In this document: in pieces, positions 25,256 through 34,100 of the stretch | How positions within the stretch are numbered: the stretch's first letter is position 1 | Layout of the letters: every line of letters begins with the position of its first letter | Source: Mucilaginibacter gossypiicola | GTDB lineage: Bacteria > Bacteroidota > Bacteroidia > Sphingobacteriales > Sphingobacteriaceae | Assembly (NCBI RefSeq): GCF_900110105.1 | Contig: NZ_FOCL01000001.1 | Location: forward strand, 992,001-1,056,000 | Length of the DNA: 64,000 nt | Direction of reading: 5' to 3' | The notes under the pieces: generated by a model | Databases searched by the model: none | Seen by the model: the letters and a program-made list of their open reading frames with translations, nothing else | What the model was told of the DNA's origin: nothing | Made by a program: the position numbers and the translations under genes

Positions 25256-25611
25256 ACGGCATATTATTTTAATAGTGCTTAGTAAATGTTATTGAATAAC
25301 AGGTAGCGTTAACGCTGCGTTTTCAGCTCTTGTTATCGCCCTTCTGCAATCTCGCCGATGGCGATACCGACCATATATCGAACGGTAACCTCCTCCCCGT
25401 CCGATATATCGCCCGAATTACCTTTCAAACAAACAACAAGACACTCTATTACAACCAATTAAATAAATGGCATAATCTTTCGTCGCTTATATTTTTTCAT
25501 TTTAAAAGCAGCCTGATCGAATTGGTTGCGGTAATCAATTAAACGGCTTCATTTTGAATGCCTCGTGAATAGTAATGACCAAAACAATTTATTTAAACCA
25601 TATATCACACG
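25256..25611. other. spacer before the second histidine kinase
   Basis: This 356-base spacer has no gene. It contains the 12-bp palindrome AGCGTTAACGCT at 25305-25316 and a 13-bp inverted repeat at 25373-25409. Both could be operators or RNA hairpins. Confidence 0.5.
25373..25409 (+). promoter_or_regulatory. inverted repeat / possible leader hairpin
   Basis: ATATATCGAACGG (25373-25385) pairs with CCGTCCGATATAT (25397-25409) with one mismatch, around the loop TAACCTCCTCC. The loop is pyrimidine-rich and complementary to Shine-Dalgarno-like sequence. It lies about 200 bases before the kinase start. It may be an operator or an RNA element. Confidence 0.4.
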
Positions 25612-27933
25612 ATGAGAAAGCTTGCCATTTGCTTTTTTTTAATAAGCTATCCATTCATCGCGGGCGCTCAAAATGCGGCCGAGCTAATTCAAAAGCTTCA
25701 AAAAACAACAAATGACACCAACCGGATCAATGTGCAACTTCAATTAGGTGAGTATTACTTAAATAGACAAGGAGAGTTATCTAAAAATATTGATAGCGCC
25801 GCTTATTATATAACACAAGCCGAAACACTTAGTAAAACTATCCATGCCACAAAGCATCTGCACCTTACGCTTTTTACCAAAGGAGAACTTTACATAAAAC
25901 AGAACAATTGGAGCATGGCCGGCCAGGTTTTCACCCAGGTTGCCAACTATTACCAGGCAAGTCACCAGCCGGTAAAGGAAGCAAATCTATGGCATTATTA
26001 TGCCGACCGTATGCCTGTATCGGACAAGGCAGAGGTTGAAGGTAAGTTAAAGAACCATAATAAAGCCTATGAAATTTACCGAAAAAATGGATTTAATCTT
26101 CATGCCGCTGATGAACAGTTCCGGATAGCGTTTACTTACCAAAATGCCAATCAGTTTGATAAGGCCGAACAGGGATTTATAACTGTTATTAAGCAATATC
26201 AGCTTTTAAAAAGCCCAAAGGTAGCATCTGTTTATTACAGACTGGCGGATAACTATTACAGAAAAGGCGATATGCCAAAAGAACTACTTGCCCGTATTAA
26301 TTGTGTAAACGCCTACGAAGCCTCCCCTAAGCCAGATCTTAACTGGGGACAATATTATTACTTTACACTGGGCGTTGCCTATTATAACAAGCGTCAGTTT
26401 GAACAAGCGTTGATCTATCACCAAAAATGTGTTGATATTTCAGCCAAACTTAACAACCAGGAATTGTACAACCTGGGGGTTCACGAGATACTAACCTGCT
26501 ATATTAACCTTAAAAAGTACGCAACAGCCTTCGCCTACCTCAAAAAAACATTTAACAGGTACCCCAAAAAAACTGTAGTTCAGGAAGGCATGTTTCTCTC
26601 GGCCGAGTTGAAGCTATACAATCACATGAACAACAGCAATGGCGCCGAAAAAATGATCCCGAGGTTCAAAAAGGTATTTCAGCAGGTTTATAAAGATGTT
26701 CCCGAGCAGACCAAAAAGAATTATTACGCCATGGATAATTTTATTGCCGCCTATGATCCGCTACCTAAGCATTACCTGCTTACCAAACAATGGGCGAAGC
26801 TGAATGATGAATTAAAGATGCTTGAAGCGCTGCCTTCCGGTAAAATGTCTGTGCTTTCAAAAATGACCATCTATCAGCACCGGTTCAAAGTTGATTCGGC
26901 TAAGGGCGACTTCCGGGCCGCGTTAAAAGGCTTTCAGCAACTTAAGACCATCAAAGATTCCCTTACCAATGCTGCAACAGGCAAGCAGATCAATGAGCTT
27001 GAAGCCAAATATTTATCAGTACAAAAAGATAAAAAGATACAGGAATTAAATAATCAATCAACCATACAAAAAAACAATCTTGAGAAAATTCATCAGCAAC
27101 GAAACATCACTTTTGCAGGTGTGTTGATAGGTTTTATATTGGCCGGGGTGTTATACCTGGCTTACCGAAGCAAGCAGCGTAGCAATTTTAAGCTAAAAAT
27201 TAAGCAAAAGGAAATTAACCATCAAAATGTTTCTCTTTTCTCCCTGCTGAACGAAAAAGAAAAGCTAATTGAGGATAAGGACGATCTGTTAAATCGCCAG
27301 CAGGACTTGCTCACGGAAAAGGAATGGCTACTTAAGGAGGTTCATCACCGGGTTAAAAATAACCTGCAAATTGTAATGAGCTTACTGTATACGCAATCCG
27401 CTTATTTGCAAAATACCGATGCCAGGGATGCCATAAGGGATAGCCAAAACCGGGTACAGGCCATATCAATCATCCACCAAAAACTTTATAGTAAAACTAA
27501 TGTAGCCACCATTGTTATGGCCGACTATATTACTGATTTGGTCAGATATCTTTACACTTGCTATGACTGTGGACGCCGGAAAATCAGGTTTAAAGAAAAT
27601 CTGGATCATGTGAATCTTGATATTTCCCAGGCAGTGCCTATGGGCCTCATATTAAACGAAGCCATTACCAATAGTATAAAATATGCGTTTGGGAAAGATG
27701 GCGGAGAAATATCTATTGACGCCCAATTATCGGTACTGGAAACCATTACATTACGTATTACCGACAACGGCAAGGGGCTGTCTCCGAATTTTAATTTAGC
27801 CGAAACTGCATCATTGGGAATGGAGATGATGAGGGCGCTTAGTAAACAGTTGGGGGGTAGTTTTGAGATTAGAAGCCAATCTGGAGTTACAGTACTTGTA
27901 AAATTTAAAGTTGAAAACAAGATGATGATTTGA
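25612..27933 (+). CDS. TPR-containing sensor histidine kinase (HisKA_2 type), paralogue
   Basis: This 773-residue membrane kinase has a signal sequence (LAICFFLISYPFIAGAQ), a periplasmic TPR-like domain, one membrane segment at about 497-517, a coiled coil, a HisKA_2 domain with the acceptor His in EVHHRVKNNLQ near 576, and an HATPase domain. Domain order, length and most of the kinase core match the protein at 19263-21623, so the two are recent duplicates now lying in opposite orientations. It follows the receiver-type sigma-54 activator, its likely phosphorylation partner. A hairpin terminator lies 86 bases after the stop. Confidence 0.9.
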   Translation: MRKLAICFFLISYPFIAGAQNAAELIQKLQKTTNDTNRINVQLQLGEYYLNRQGELSKNIDSAAYYITQAETLSKTIHATKHLHLTLFTKGELYIKQNNWSMAGQVFTQVANYYQASHQPVKEANLWHYYADRMPVSDKAEVEGKLKNHNKAYEIYRKNGFNLHAADEQFRIAFTYQNANQFDKAEQGFITVIKQYQLLKSPKVASVYYRLADNYYRKGDMPKELLARINCVNAYEASPKPDLNWGQYYYFTLGVAYYNKRQFEQALIYHQKCVDISAKLNNQELYNLGVHEILTCYINLKKYATAFAYLKKTFNRYPKKTVVQEGMFLSAELKLYNHMNNSNGAEKMIPRFKKVFQQVYKDVPEQTKKNYYAMDNFIAAYDPLPKHYLLTKQWAKLNDELKMLEALPSGKMSVLSKMTIYQHRFKVDSAKGDFRAALKGFQQLKTIKDSLTNAATGKQINELEAKYLSVQKDKKIQELNNQSTIQKNNLEKIHQQRNITFAGVLIGFILAGVLYLAYRSKQRSNFKLKIKQKEINHQNVSLFSLLNEKEKLIEDKDDLLNRQQDLLTEKEWLLKEVHHRVKNNLQIVMSLLYTQSAYLQNTDARDAIRDSQNRVQAISIIHQKLYSKTNVATIVMADYITDLVRYLYTCYDCGRRKIRFKENLDHVNLDISQAVPMGLILNEAITNSIKYAFGKDGGEISIDAQLSVLETITLRITDNGKGLSPNFNLAETASLGMEMMRALSKQLGGSFEIRSQSGVTVLVKFKVENKMMI

Positions 27934-28018
27934 GCTTGAAGATGTCGCTATCAAATTCTTTATTTATCCATAATATAAAATTGACAACGTGAGGATTAAC
28001 ACAGTGATAATTAACGAG

Positions 28019-28040
28019 AGTTCGATAATCGAACTTTTTT
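28019..28040 (+). terminator. intrinsic terminator of the second histidine kinase
   Basis: AGTTCGA (28019-28025) pairs with TCGAACT (28029-28035) around a 3-base loop and is followed by a run of six T. Confidence 0.75.
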
Positions 28041-28180
28041 AAGCTGGAAATTAAAAAAGGGGGGTATAAAATCCGATTTCTATCAAATTTTATACTTTTT
28101 CAGGCCATTTAGAATCTTCAATAATTTATATTTAACTATTTTATTTTCAATTCACTAATAAATATTAGAAGAGATAAAAG

Positions 28181-28210
28181 AGGTTCTACCTGAATCCCCT
28201 CGCCTCCACC
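28181..28210 (+). other. tRNA/tmRNA-like 3' tail, possible attachment-site remnant
   Basis: AGGTTC followed by a 5-base interruption and GAATCCCCTCGCCTCCACC reads like the T arm and acceptor 3' strand of a tRNA or tmRNA ending in CC. No 5' half was found in the preceding 200 bases. A terminator begins 3 bases later, as behind real tRNA genes. Integrative elements often leave such 3' copies at one end. Confidence 0.4.
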
Positions 28211-28212
28211 CG

Positions 28213-28243
28213 AAGGGATTTTCGCAGGAAAATCCCTTTTTTT
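28213..28243 (+). terminator. intrinsic terminator behind the tRNA-like tail
   Basis: AAGGGATTTT (28213-28222) pairs perfectly with AAAATCCCTT (28229-28238) around a 6-base loop, followed by a T run to 28243. Confidence 0.85.
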
Positions 28244-28283
28244 GTCGATCACCAACAACTACTTACCACTCATTATCAGATAG

Positions 28284-29523
28284 TTACACACAAACACAAG
28301 TAACAGTGTAGGGGTTCGATAGATGCCGTTTTTGTAGTATAAATTGCTGTCGAACACCTTTGAAACCAAAAAGCGTACCAGTTTTATCAAAAGCGATAGC
28401 TGTTAAGCCCCCTAATTGTTCCAACGGGCCCCCGCCTTTAATGAGGACTCCACTACGTGCTGCGCGGGCTATGGCGCTCAATACAGCGCTTGGTGTAGAG
28501 ATCGCTAATGCATAGGGACTGGCAGCTACTAACACTGCCATCGCCCTGTAAAAGCTTTTGCTGAAGGGCTCGTTAATAACGAGATAGGCGAATAGCAGAA
28601 TCACGACCAGGATAAGTACAGCCGGAACATAATACTTTTGAAGTTTATCCGTAAATAACTGGGTAGGTGATTTTTGCGCCTCTGTATCATTCACCAGTTT
28701 AACTAACCTGGATAGCGTGGAATCAGCTGCCAATCTTGTTACCTTAACTTCCAAAACCTGACTACCATTAATTGTTCCGGCAAATACCTTATTTTCAGCT
28801 CTCAGGGATTTATCATCATAATCTTTTTCGGGATCGGTAACCGGGGATTTATCTACCGGTACGCTTGCACCCGTAATCGTCGCTTGGTTTACACTGCTTT
28901 CGCCTTTAATAACCGCCCCGTCGGCAGATATTTTACTGTTAGGTTTGATGATGATAATATCTGCCAAGACCAATTCTTCAATCGGAACTTCGGTTTCCTT
29001 GCCATCCCTGCGCACAATAGCCGTTTTTGGTGCGAGGTCGGCTAATGCAGCGATAGATTTTGTCGCTTTGCCCATCGCATAATGTTCCAGAGAATGGCCG
29101 AAACTAAACAGGAATAACAATAATGCGCCCTCTGCCCATTGACCGAGAAAAGCGGCACCAACAGCAGCGACCAGCATTAAAAGATCTATTTCAAACTGAC
29201 CTTTGCTGATGGCCTCGAAAGCTTCTTTGGTGGTGAAGAATCCGCCGAAGAAATAACAAATGCTGTATAAGATTGTACTGGTTAATGGTGGCAAAGAATG
29301 GATAAATGATAGTCCAAACCCTAAAGCCAGGAACATACCGGAAAGGATCGCAAATATCAACTCTGTATTCTTGCCAAAGATGCCACCATGTTCATGGTCG
29401 TGCCCCGTTTCGTCCTCGTCGTGTCGATGATCTCGTGCCTTTCTTCTTTTTCTTTTGCTGGTGATATATCAATCCTCGGTTGCTTTGCGCCGGTGGGTTT
29501 TTCTTTATGTGTTCCTTTTTCAT
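28284..29523 (-). pseudogene. broken heavy-metal P-type ATPase (ZntA/CadA-like)
   Basis: The intact part encodes membrane segments and the actuator domain (ITGASVPVDKSP, the TGE-loop region) of a P1B metal-exporting ATPase. The frame ends 28 residues after the phosphorylation motif DKTGTL, with unrelated sequence, so the nucleotide-binding domain and last helices are missing. At the 5' end a His-rich metal-binding tail (GHDHEHGGIFGKN) is in frame with the body. The preceding N-terminal codons (THKEKPTGAKQ) are in another frame, with the shift in a purine-rich tract near 29438-29457. The membrane metal motif reads SPY where SPC is usual (Tyr codon at 28512-28514). It is the last gene of the efflux operon and is almost surely non-functional. 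Confidence 0.85.
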
Positions 29524-29584
29524 AGGTTCTAATTCATCATTATGTTATCAAAATTAAGTAGGCAACGCATGCAATCGTAGTGCA

Positions 29585-29998
29585 TTATTTCTTACATGCT
29601 GCACATAGCCCTTTTACTAAAAGGTTGATCTCCTGTCTATCATAACCGTCTGGTAACATAATTTCAGGAATATGGGTTCTTGGCAGGCAATGTGTTTCTT
29701 TACAATTAGTACAATAAAAATGAATGTGCAGGTCATGGTGGCCATTGGCTGTGCAATCCGGCTGGCAGAGGGCGAATTTGGTAACACCTGTACCATCTTC
29801 GACACGGTGTACTAATCCATGTTCTTCAAAAGTTTTAACTGTCCGGTATAAAGTCACCCGGTCTGTTTTTTTCAGACTAACCTCCATGTCAGTCAGACTT
29901 ACCGCGCTGGTTTGCTTTAGTAAATAGTCCAGTACAACCAACCGCATCGCGGTTGGCTTGATCTGTTTTTCCTGCAGTTGCTTTTCTAACTCCTTCAT
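29585..29998 (-). CDS. Fur-family metalloregulator
   Basis: This 137-residue protein is a ferric-uptake-regulator family repressor. The N-terminal winged helix has the typical QIKPTAMRLVVLDYLL and DRVTLYRTVKTFEEHGLV segments. The dimerisation domain has HHDLHIHFYCTNCKETHCL, and a second Cys pair sits at the C terminus (LCAACKK); together they form a structural zinc site. Its place inside a divalent-metal efflux operon, 3 bases after the adaptor gene, suggests a Zn or similar metal sensor rather than an iron regulator; this is inference. The length is normal for Fur/Zur. Confidence 0.88.
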   Translation of the reverse strand: MKELEKQLQEKQIKPTAMRLVVLDYLLKQTSAVSLTDMEVSLKKTDRVTLYRTVKTFEEHGLVHRVEDGTGVTKFALCQPDCTANGHHDLHIHFYCTNCKETHCLPRTHIPEIMLPDGYDRQEINLLVKGLCAACKK

Positions 29999-30001
29999 GG
30001 C

Positions 30002-31189
30002 TTATTCTTCTTCGCCGCTGCCTGCTGCTTTTGATTGTAAATAAAATGCCCCTTTTGTAGCGATCTGCACCCCGGCAGGTAATGCGTTTAACGGAGTAAC
30101 CTGGATATAGCCGAGTTCGGCTACACCCGTTGTAACTTCGGTTTTTGTAAAAATGGTCTTGCCGTCTTTGGCATGGGTTGAGGTAACAAAAATGTATTGC
30201 TTACCTTCAGAGCGAACTACCGCATCGACAGGCACCGCATCGGTTAACTTGCTACCGGTACTGATCAGCGCGGTAACATACATGCCGGGAATCAGGTTCT
30301 GATGCTCTTTATTGTTGATAACCGCGTGAACAATTACACCTTTACTTTCATTTTCAAATGATTTATTGATACCATTGATGGTGCCATTGATGACCTGGTT
30401 ATTTTGGTTTGTCAATTGGAAGCTTACTTTCTGACCGACTTTGACCGCCATCAGGTCTTTTTCAAACACGGTCAGATCGCAATGGATTTTGGAATTGTCT
30501 ACCACTTCCATAATAGAGGTACCCGGTTGAACAAATGCACCTGTATTTGCAGTAATCGTACCAACTGTACCGCTAATAGGCGATAAAACAGGGAATTGGG
30601 AAACGATATTGCCGCTGGTGATTCTGCCTGGAGAAACCCCCAATTGCCTTAATTGGCTTTCGTAGGCCGTAAGCCGGGAACGCTCCGCGTTGTAGGTCGC
30701 TTCTGAAGATTGAAAATACTTACCGGTACCTGCACCTGCGGCTTTCAATTGACTCTGGCGGTCATATTCTGCCTGTACATAGGTAAAGTTGTTCTTAGCT
30801 GCCAAATAATCCTGCTGTATTTTTATTAAGTCCTGGTTTTTAATCGTTGCCAATACCTGACCTTTTTGAACCTGCTGACCTTCCAATACGTTAATATTGC
30901 CAATGATCCCGCCCGACAGGATACTGACATCGGCTTTGTTTTGAGGTGGTACGGCCAATTGTCCGTTAGCCTTAACGACGGCATCCAGGTTCTTTTGTTC
31001 AATTGGGCCTATGACAATCCCAACTGATTTCATTTGCGCGTCGGAAAGTTCCAACCCGCTTTCTTTATCCTTAATTTCAGTTTTAGGATTTTCTTTTTCT
31101 TTATTTTCTGAACCTCCGGAACAAGAAGCCAGCAGTGTTCCTGCGATGAGCAAAGTGGCTGCGTATATTTTATATGCTTGATATTTCAT
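30002..31189 (-). CDS. RND efflux periplasmic adaptor (CusB/CzcB family)
   Basis: This 395-residue lipoprotein (LLASCSGG lipobox near residue 23) is a membrane-fusion protein that links an inner-membrane RND pump to an outer-membrane channel. The barrel-sandwich halves are seen around ILSGGIIGNINVLEGQQVQKG and VLSPISGTVGTITANTGAFV, with a coiled-coil hairpin between them (about 125-190), then the beta-barrel and membrane-proximal domains. It lies 1 base after the pump-channel fusion gene and 3 bases before the Fur gene. With the channel fused to the pump, this adaptor completes the trans-envelope complex. Confidence 0.92.
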   Translation of the reverse strand: MKYQAYKIYAATLLIAGTLLASCSGGSENKEKENPKTEIKDKESGLELSDAQMKSVGIVIGPIEQKNLDAVVKANGQLAVPPQNKADVSILSGGIIGNINVLEGQQVQKGQVLATIKNQDLIKIQQDYLAAKNNFTYVQAEYDRQSQLKAAGAGTGKYFQSSEATYNAERSRLTAYESQLRQLGVSPGRITSGNIVSQFPVLSPISGTVGTITANTGAFVQPGTSIMEVVDNSKIHCDLTVFEKDLMAVKVGQKVSFQLTNQNNQVINGTINGINKSFENESKGVIVHAVINNKEHQNLIPGMYVTALISTGSKLTDAVPVDAVVRSEGKQYIFVTSTHAKDGKTIFTKTEVTTGVAELGYIQVTPLNALPAGVQIATKGAFYLQSKAAGSGEEE

Positions 31190-31190
31190 G

Positions 31191-34100
31191 TTATTCTCCT
31201 CTTAAATATTGTACTTGAATGGCAGACTGGTTCAATCGGCTAACCGCTTCGACATAAGCTAATTTAGTTTGCACAGCGGCAGATATGTTTTGAATATATT
31301 CGATATAGCCGATCTCACCCAGGTTAAAGGAAACCTGCGTAATGCGTAACTGCTCATCGGCTTGTTTTAGCCCTCCGCTTGTGTAATAGTCTACAGCCTG
31401 CCTGAACTTTTGATATTGCTGTATTTCCTGTTCGTATTGTAGTCGCACCTGGCTTTGAGTATTTTGATAATTTGCCTGGGCGATCTGGCTGGATATTTTT
31501 TCGGCTTTAATCCGTGAGCGGTTGGCCCCATTAAAAATTGGCAAAGCTACACCGAACTGAATACCGGCAATGCGGGTACCGGGAGAATAGCTTCGGTCAA
31601 TACCTGCCGGGTTAAAGCCGGAGATCAGTAATTGTTGGTTATAGCCCAACTTTAGGTCAGGCATTCCTTTAGATTTTTCGACCGCAATACGGGCATTGGC
31701 TACCTCAATGTTTTGCAATTCTGCATTCACCTGTGCATTGCGGCTGGTATTTAGAGTATCGCTTGAGGCGGTTAGAAGCATTGGCAATTTACTTTCAGCT
31801 ATCAAAATCGGTTGATTCGTATTCAGCAGTTGCTTTAAAGCTAACTCATTGCTTTTGAGATCAGCTTGTACGCCTATTTTCAAGGCCTGCACTTCCTGAT
31901 ATTTATTTTTGGCACTGAATAGTTCCAGGTTAGACGTTTCACCGGTCTTTAACCTGACCTCGGCGCGTTTCACGAAACCGTTATAAATGCTGTCCTGGTA
32001 GTTTAATATGCGCATCATTTCCCGGCTAAGCAGATAAGCATAGTAAGCATTGCGTACATTACGGGTGATTTCCATTCGGGCGACATCACCTGTCCGTTCC
32101 GCTAATATTGTTTGCTGGTTCAACAGCTTACGCTGGTTTTTATATAAACCTGGCCAGGCAATATTTTGGGTGATACCGATGGCATTATCCATGTTGCCCC
32201 CACTTGTTGGGTCTTGCGTTATGGTTAGGTCTGTTTTTGGAATATCAGTACCTGATTTTTGCAGGACGCGGCTTTGTTCTACCGAAAGTCTGACTGAACG
32301 TATTTGTAAGTTATTGCGCAACGCCTTGGCGATAGCACTATCCAGCGTTAATGGTGGATTGTTTTGTGCTTGTGAGCGACCTGGTTGTAAAAGCAAAGCG
32401 CCGCCAACTATAAAGAGCACTATTAAGGTTTTCGGCGTTTTAACGAGAATCGTTTCCTTGCGGTTAAATAAGAGATAAAGGCAGGGCAATACAAAGAGTG
32501 TCAAAAAAGTTGCAGTTATTAACCCCCCGATCACGACGGTAGCTAATGGCTTTTGAACTTCCGCACCGGCGCTGGATGATAAGGCCATCGGCAAAAAGCC
32601 TAAAGATGCTACCGAGGCTGTCATCAATACAGGCCTTAATCGGGTTTTAGTCCCCTCTAATACCCTGTCATAGATATTATCCCAGCCTTCTTCTTTTAAC
32701 TGGTTGAAATAGCCGATCAGTACGATGCCATTGAGTACCGCCACGCCAAACAGGGCAATAAAACCAACTCCGGCCGATATACTAAAAGGCATACCACGTA
32801 ACAGCAAAGCGGCCACGCCACCCATTGAAGCTAATGGCACCGCCGTAAAAATCAGCAGGCTTTCTTTTATTGAACGAAAGGTTACATAAAGCAGGATCAG
32901 TATAAATAGCAAGGCTGCTGGAACAGCTATAGATAACCTTGCTTTAGCTGCCTGTAAATTCTGGAATTGACCGCCATAGGTTAAGTAATAACCGGATGGT
33001 AGTTTCAAACTATTATTGAGCTTGGCCTGAATTTCTTTAACCGTTGATTCTACATCGCGGTCTTTTACATTAAAGCCTACATAGATACGGCGCTTCCCAT
33101 CCTCGCGCGAAACCTGTGCCGGTGCATCTTTAAAAGAAATGTCAGCAACCTGGCTCAAAGGAACTTTGTTACCAGACGGTAAAGGGATAAGCAGGTTTTC
33201 TACACCCGATATATTTTCCCGCAGGTCGCGGTTCAAACGAACCACCATATCGAAGCGTTTTTCCCCCTCGAATACCACACCTGCCACACTTCCGGCGAAA
33301 GCAGTTTTGAGGATCATATTTACATCACTAATATTTAAACCATACTGCGCCATCTTATCACGGTTGTAGGCAACTTGTATCTGTGGTAAACCGCTTACCT
33401 TTTCTACATAAGGTTCGCGCACACCTTTCACATGGTCAATCAATTTGGCTATTTTATTGGCTTGGGTCGCTAATACGTCGAGGTCGTCGCCATATATTTT
33501 GATTGCAACATCCTGCCGGATACCGGTCATCAATTCATTAAACCGCATCTGCATCGGCTGTGAAATCTCCACGTTAATGCCTGGGATAACGGATAATGCC
33601 TCTTCCATTTTCTCGGTTATTTCTTCGCGGGTCTTTGCCGTTTTCCATTCTGCTTTTGGCTTCATGGCCAACATCATATCACCCTTTTCAATCGGCATCG
33701 GGTCTGTCGGTATTTCCGAACTACCGATGCGGGTAACGGCCTGTTTAATTTCAGGGAATTGGTCTTTGAGGATTTTTTCGGCTTTACTAAATGTTTTAAC
33801 CACTTCGGTTAAGGAAGTGCCCTGCATCATGGATATTTCAACAGTCAGATCACCTTCTTCGAGTGTAGGAATAAATTCACCACCCATTCGGCTGAATGTC
33901 CAGATAGCTATGCCAAACAGGATAAATACAATGGTTACCGTGATCACTTTGGCTTTAAGGATGACTACCAATGTTTTTTGGTAGATATTTTGCAGAAAGC
34001 CAATAATATGGTCGGAAATATTTGGCTTGTGCGAAGTTTTTTTACTTAACAACAGAGCGCTTGCCATTGGTACATAGGTTAGCGATAGGACAAATGCACC

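Larger units (their letters stand above)
27934..28283. other. spacer with two terminators and a tRNA-like tail
   Basis: This 350-base AT-rich spacer holds the kinase terminator (28019-28040), a sequence resembling the 3' end of a tRNA or tmRNA (28181-28210), and a second terminator directly after that tail (28213-28243). It marks the edge of the metal-efflux gene block. Confidence 0.6.

Noticed and set aside
28041..28210. Complete tRNA or tmRNA gene
   Set aside because: Only the last 30 bases resemble a tRNA; no 5' acceptor strand, D arm or anticodon arm can be folded upstream.
33445..33984. 179-codon plus-strand open frame inside the RND pump gene
   Set aside because: Antisense shadow of a strongly conserved pump sequence.
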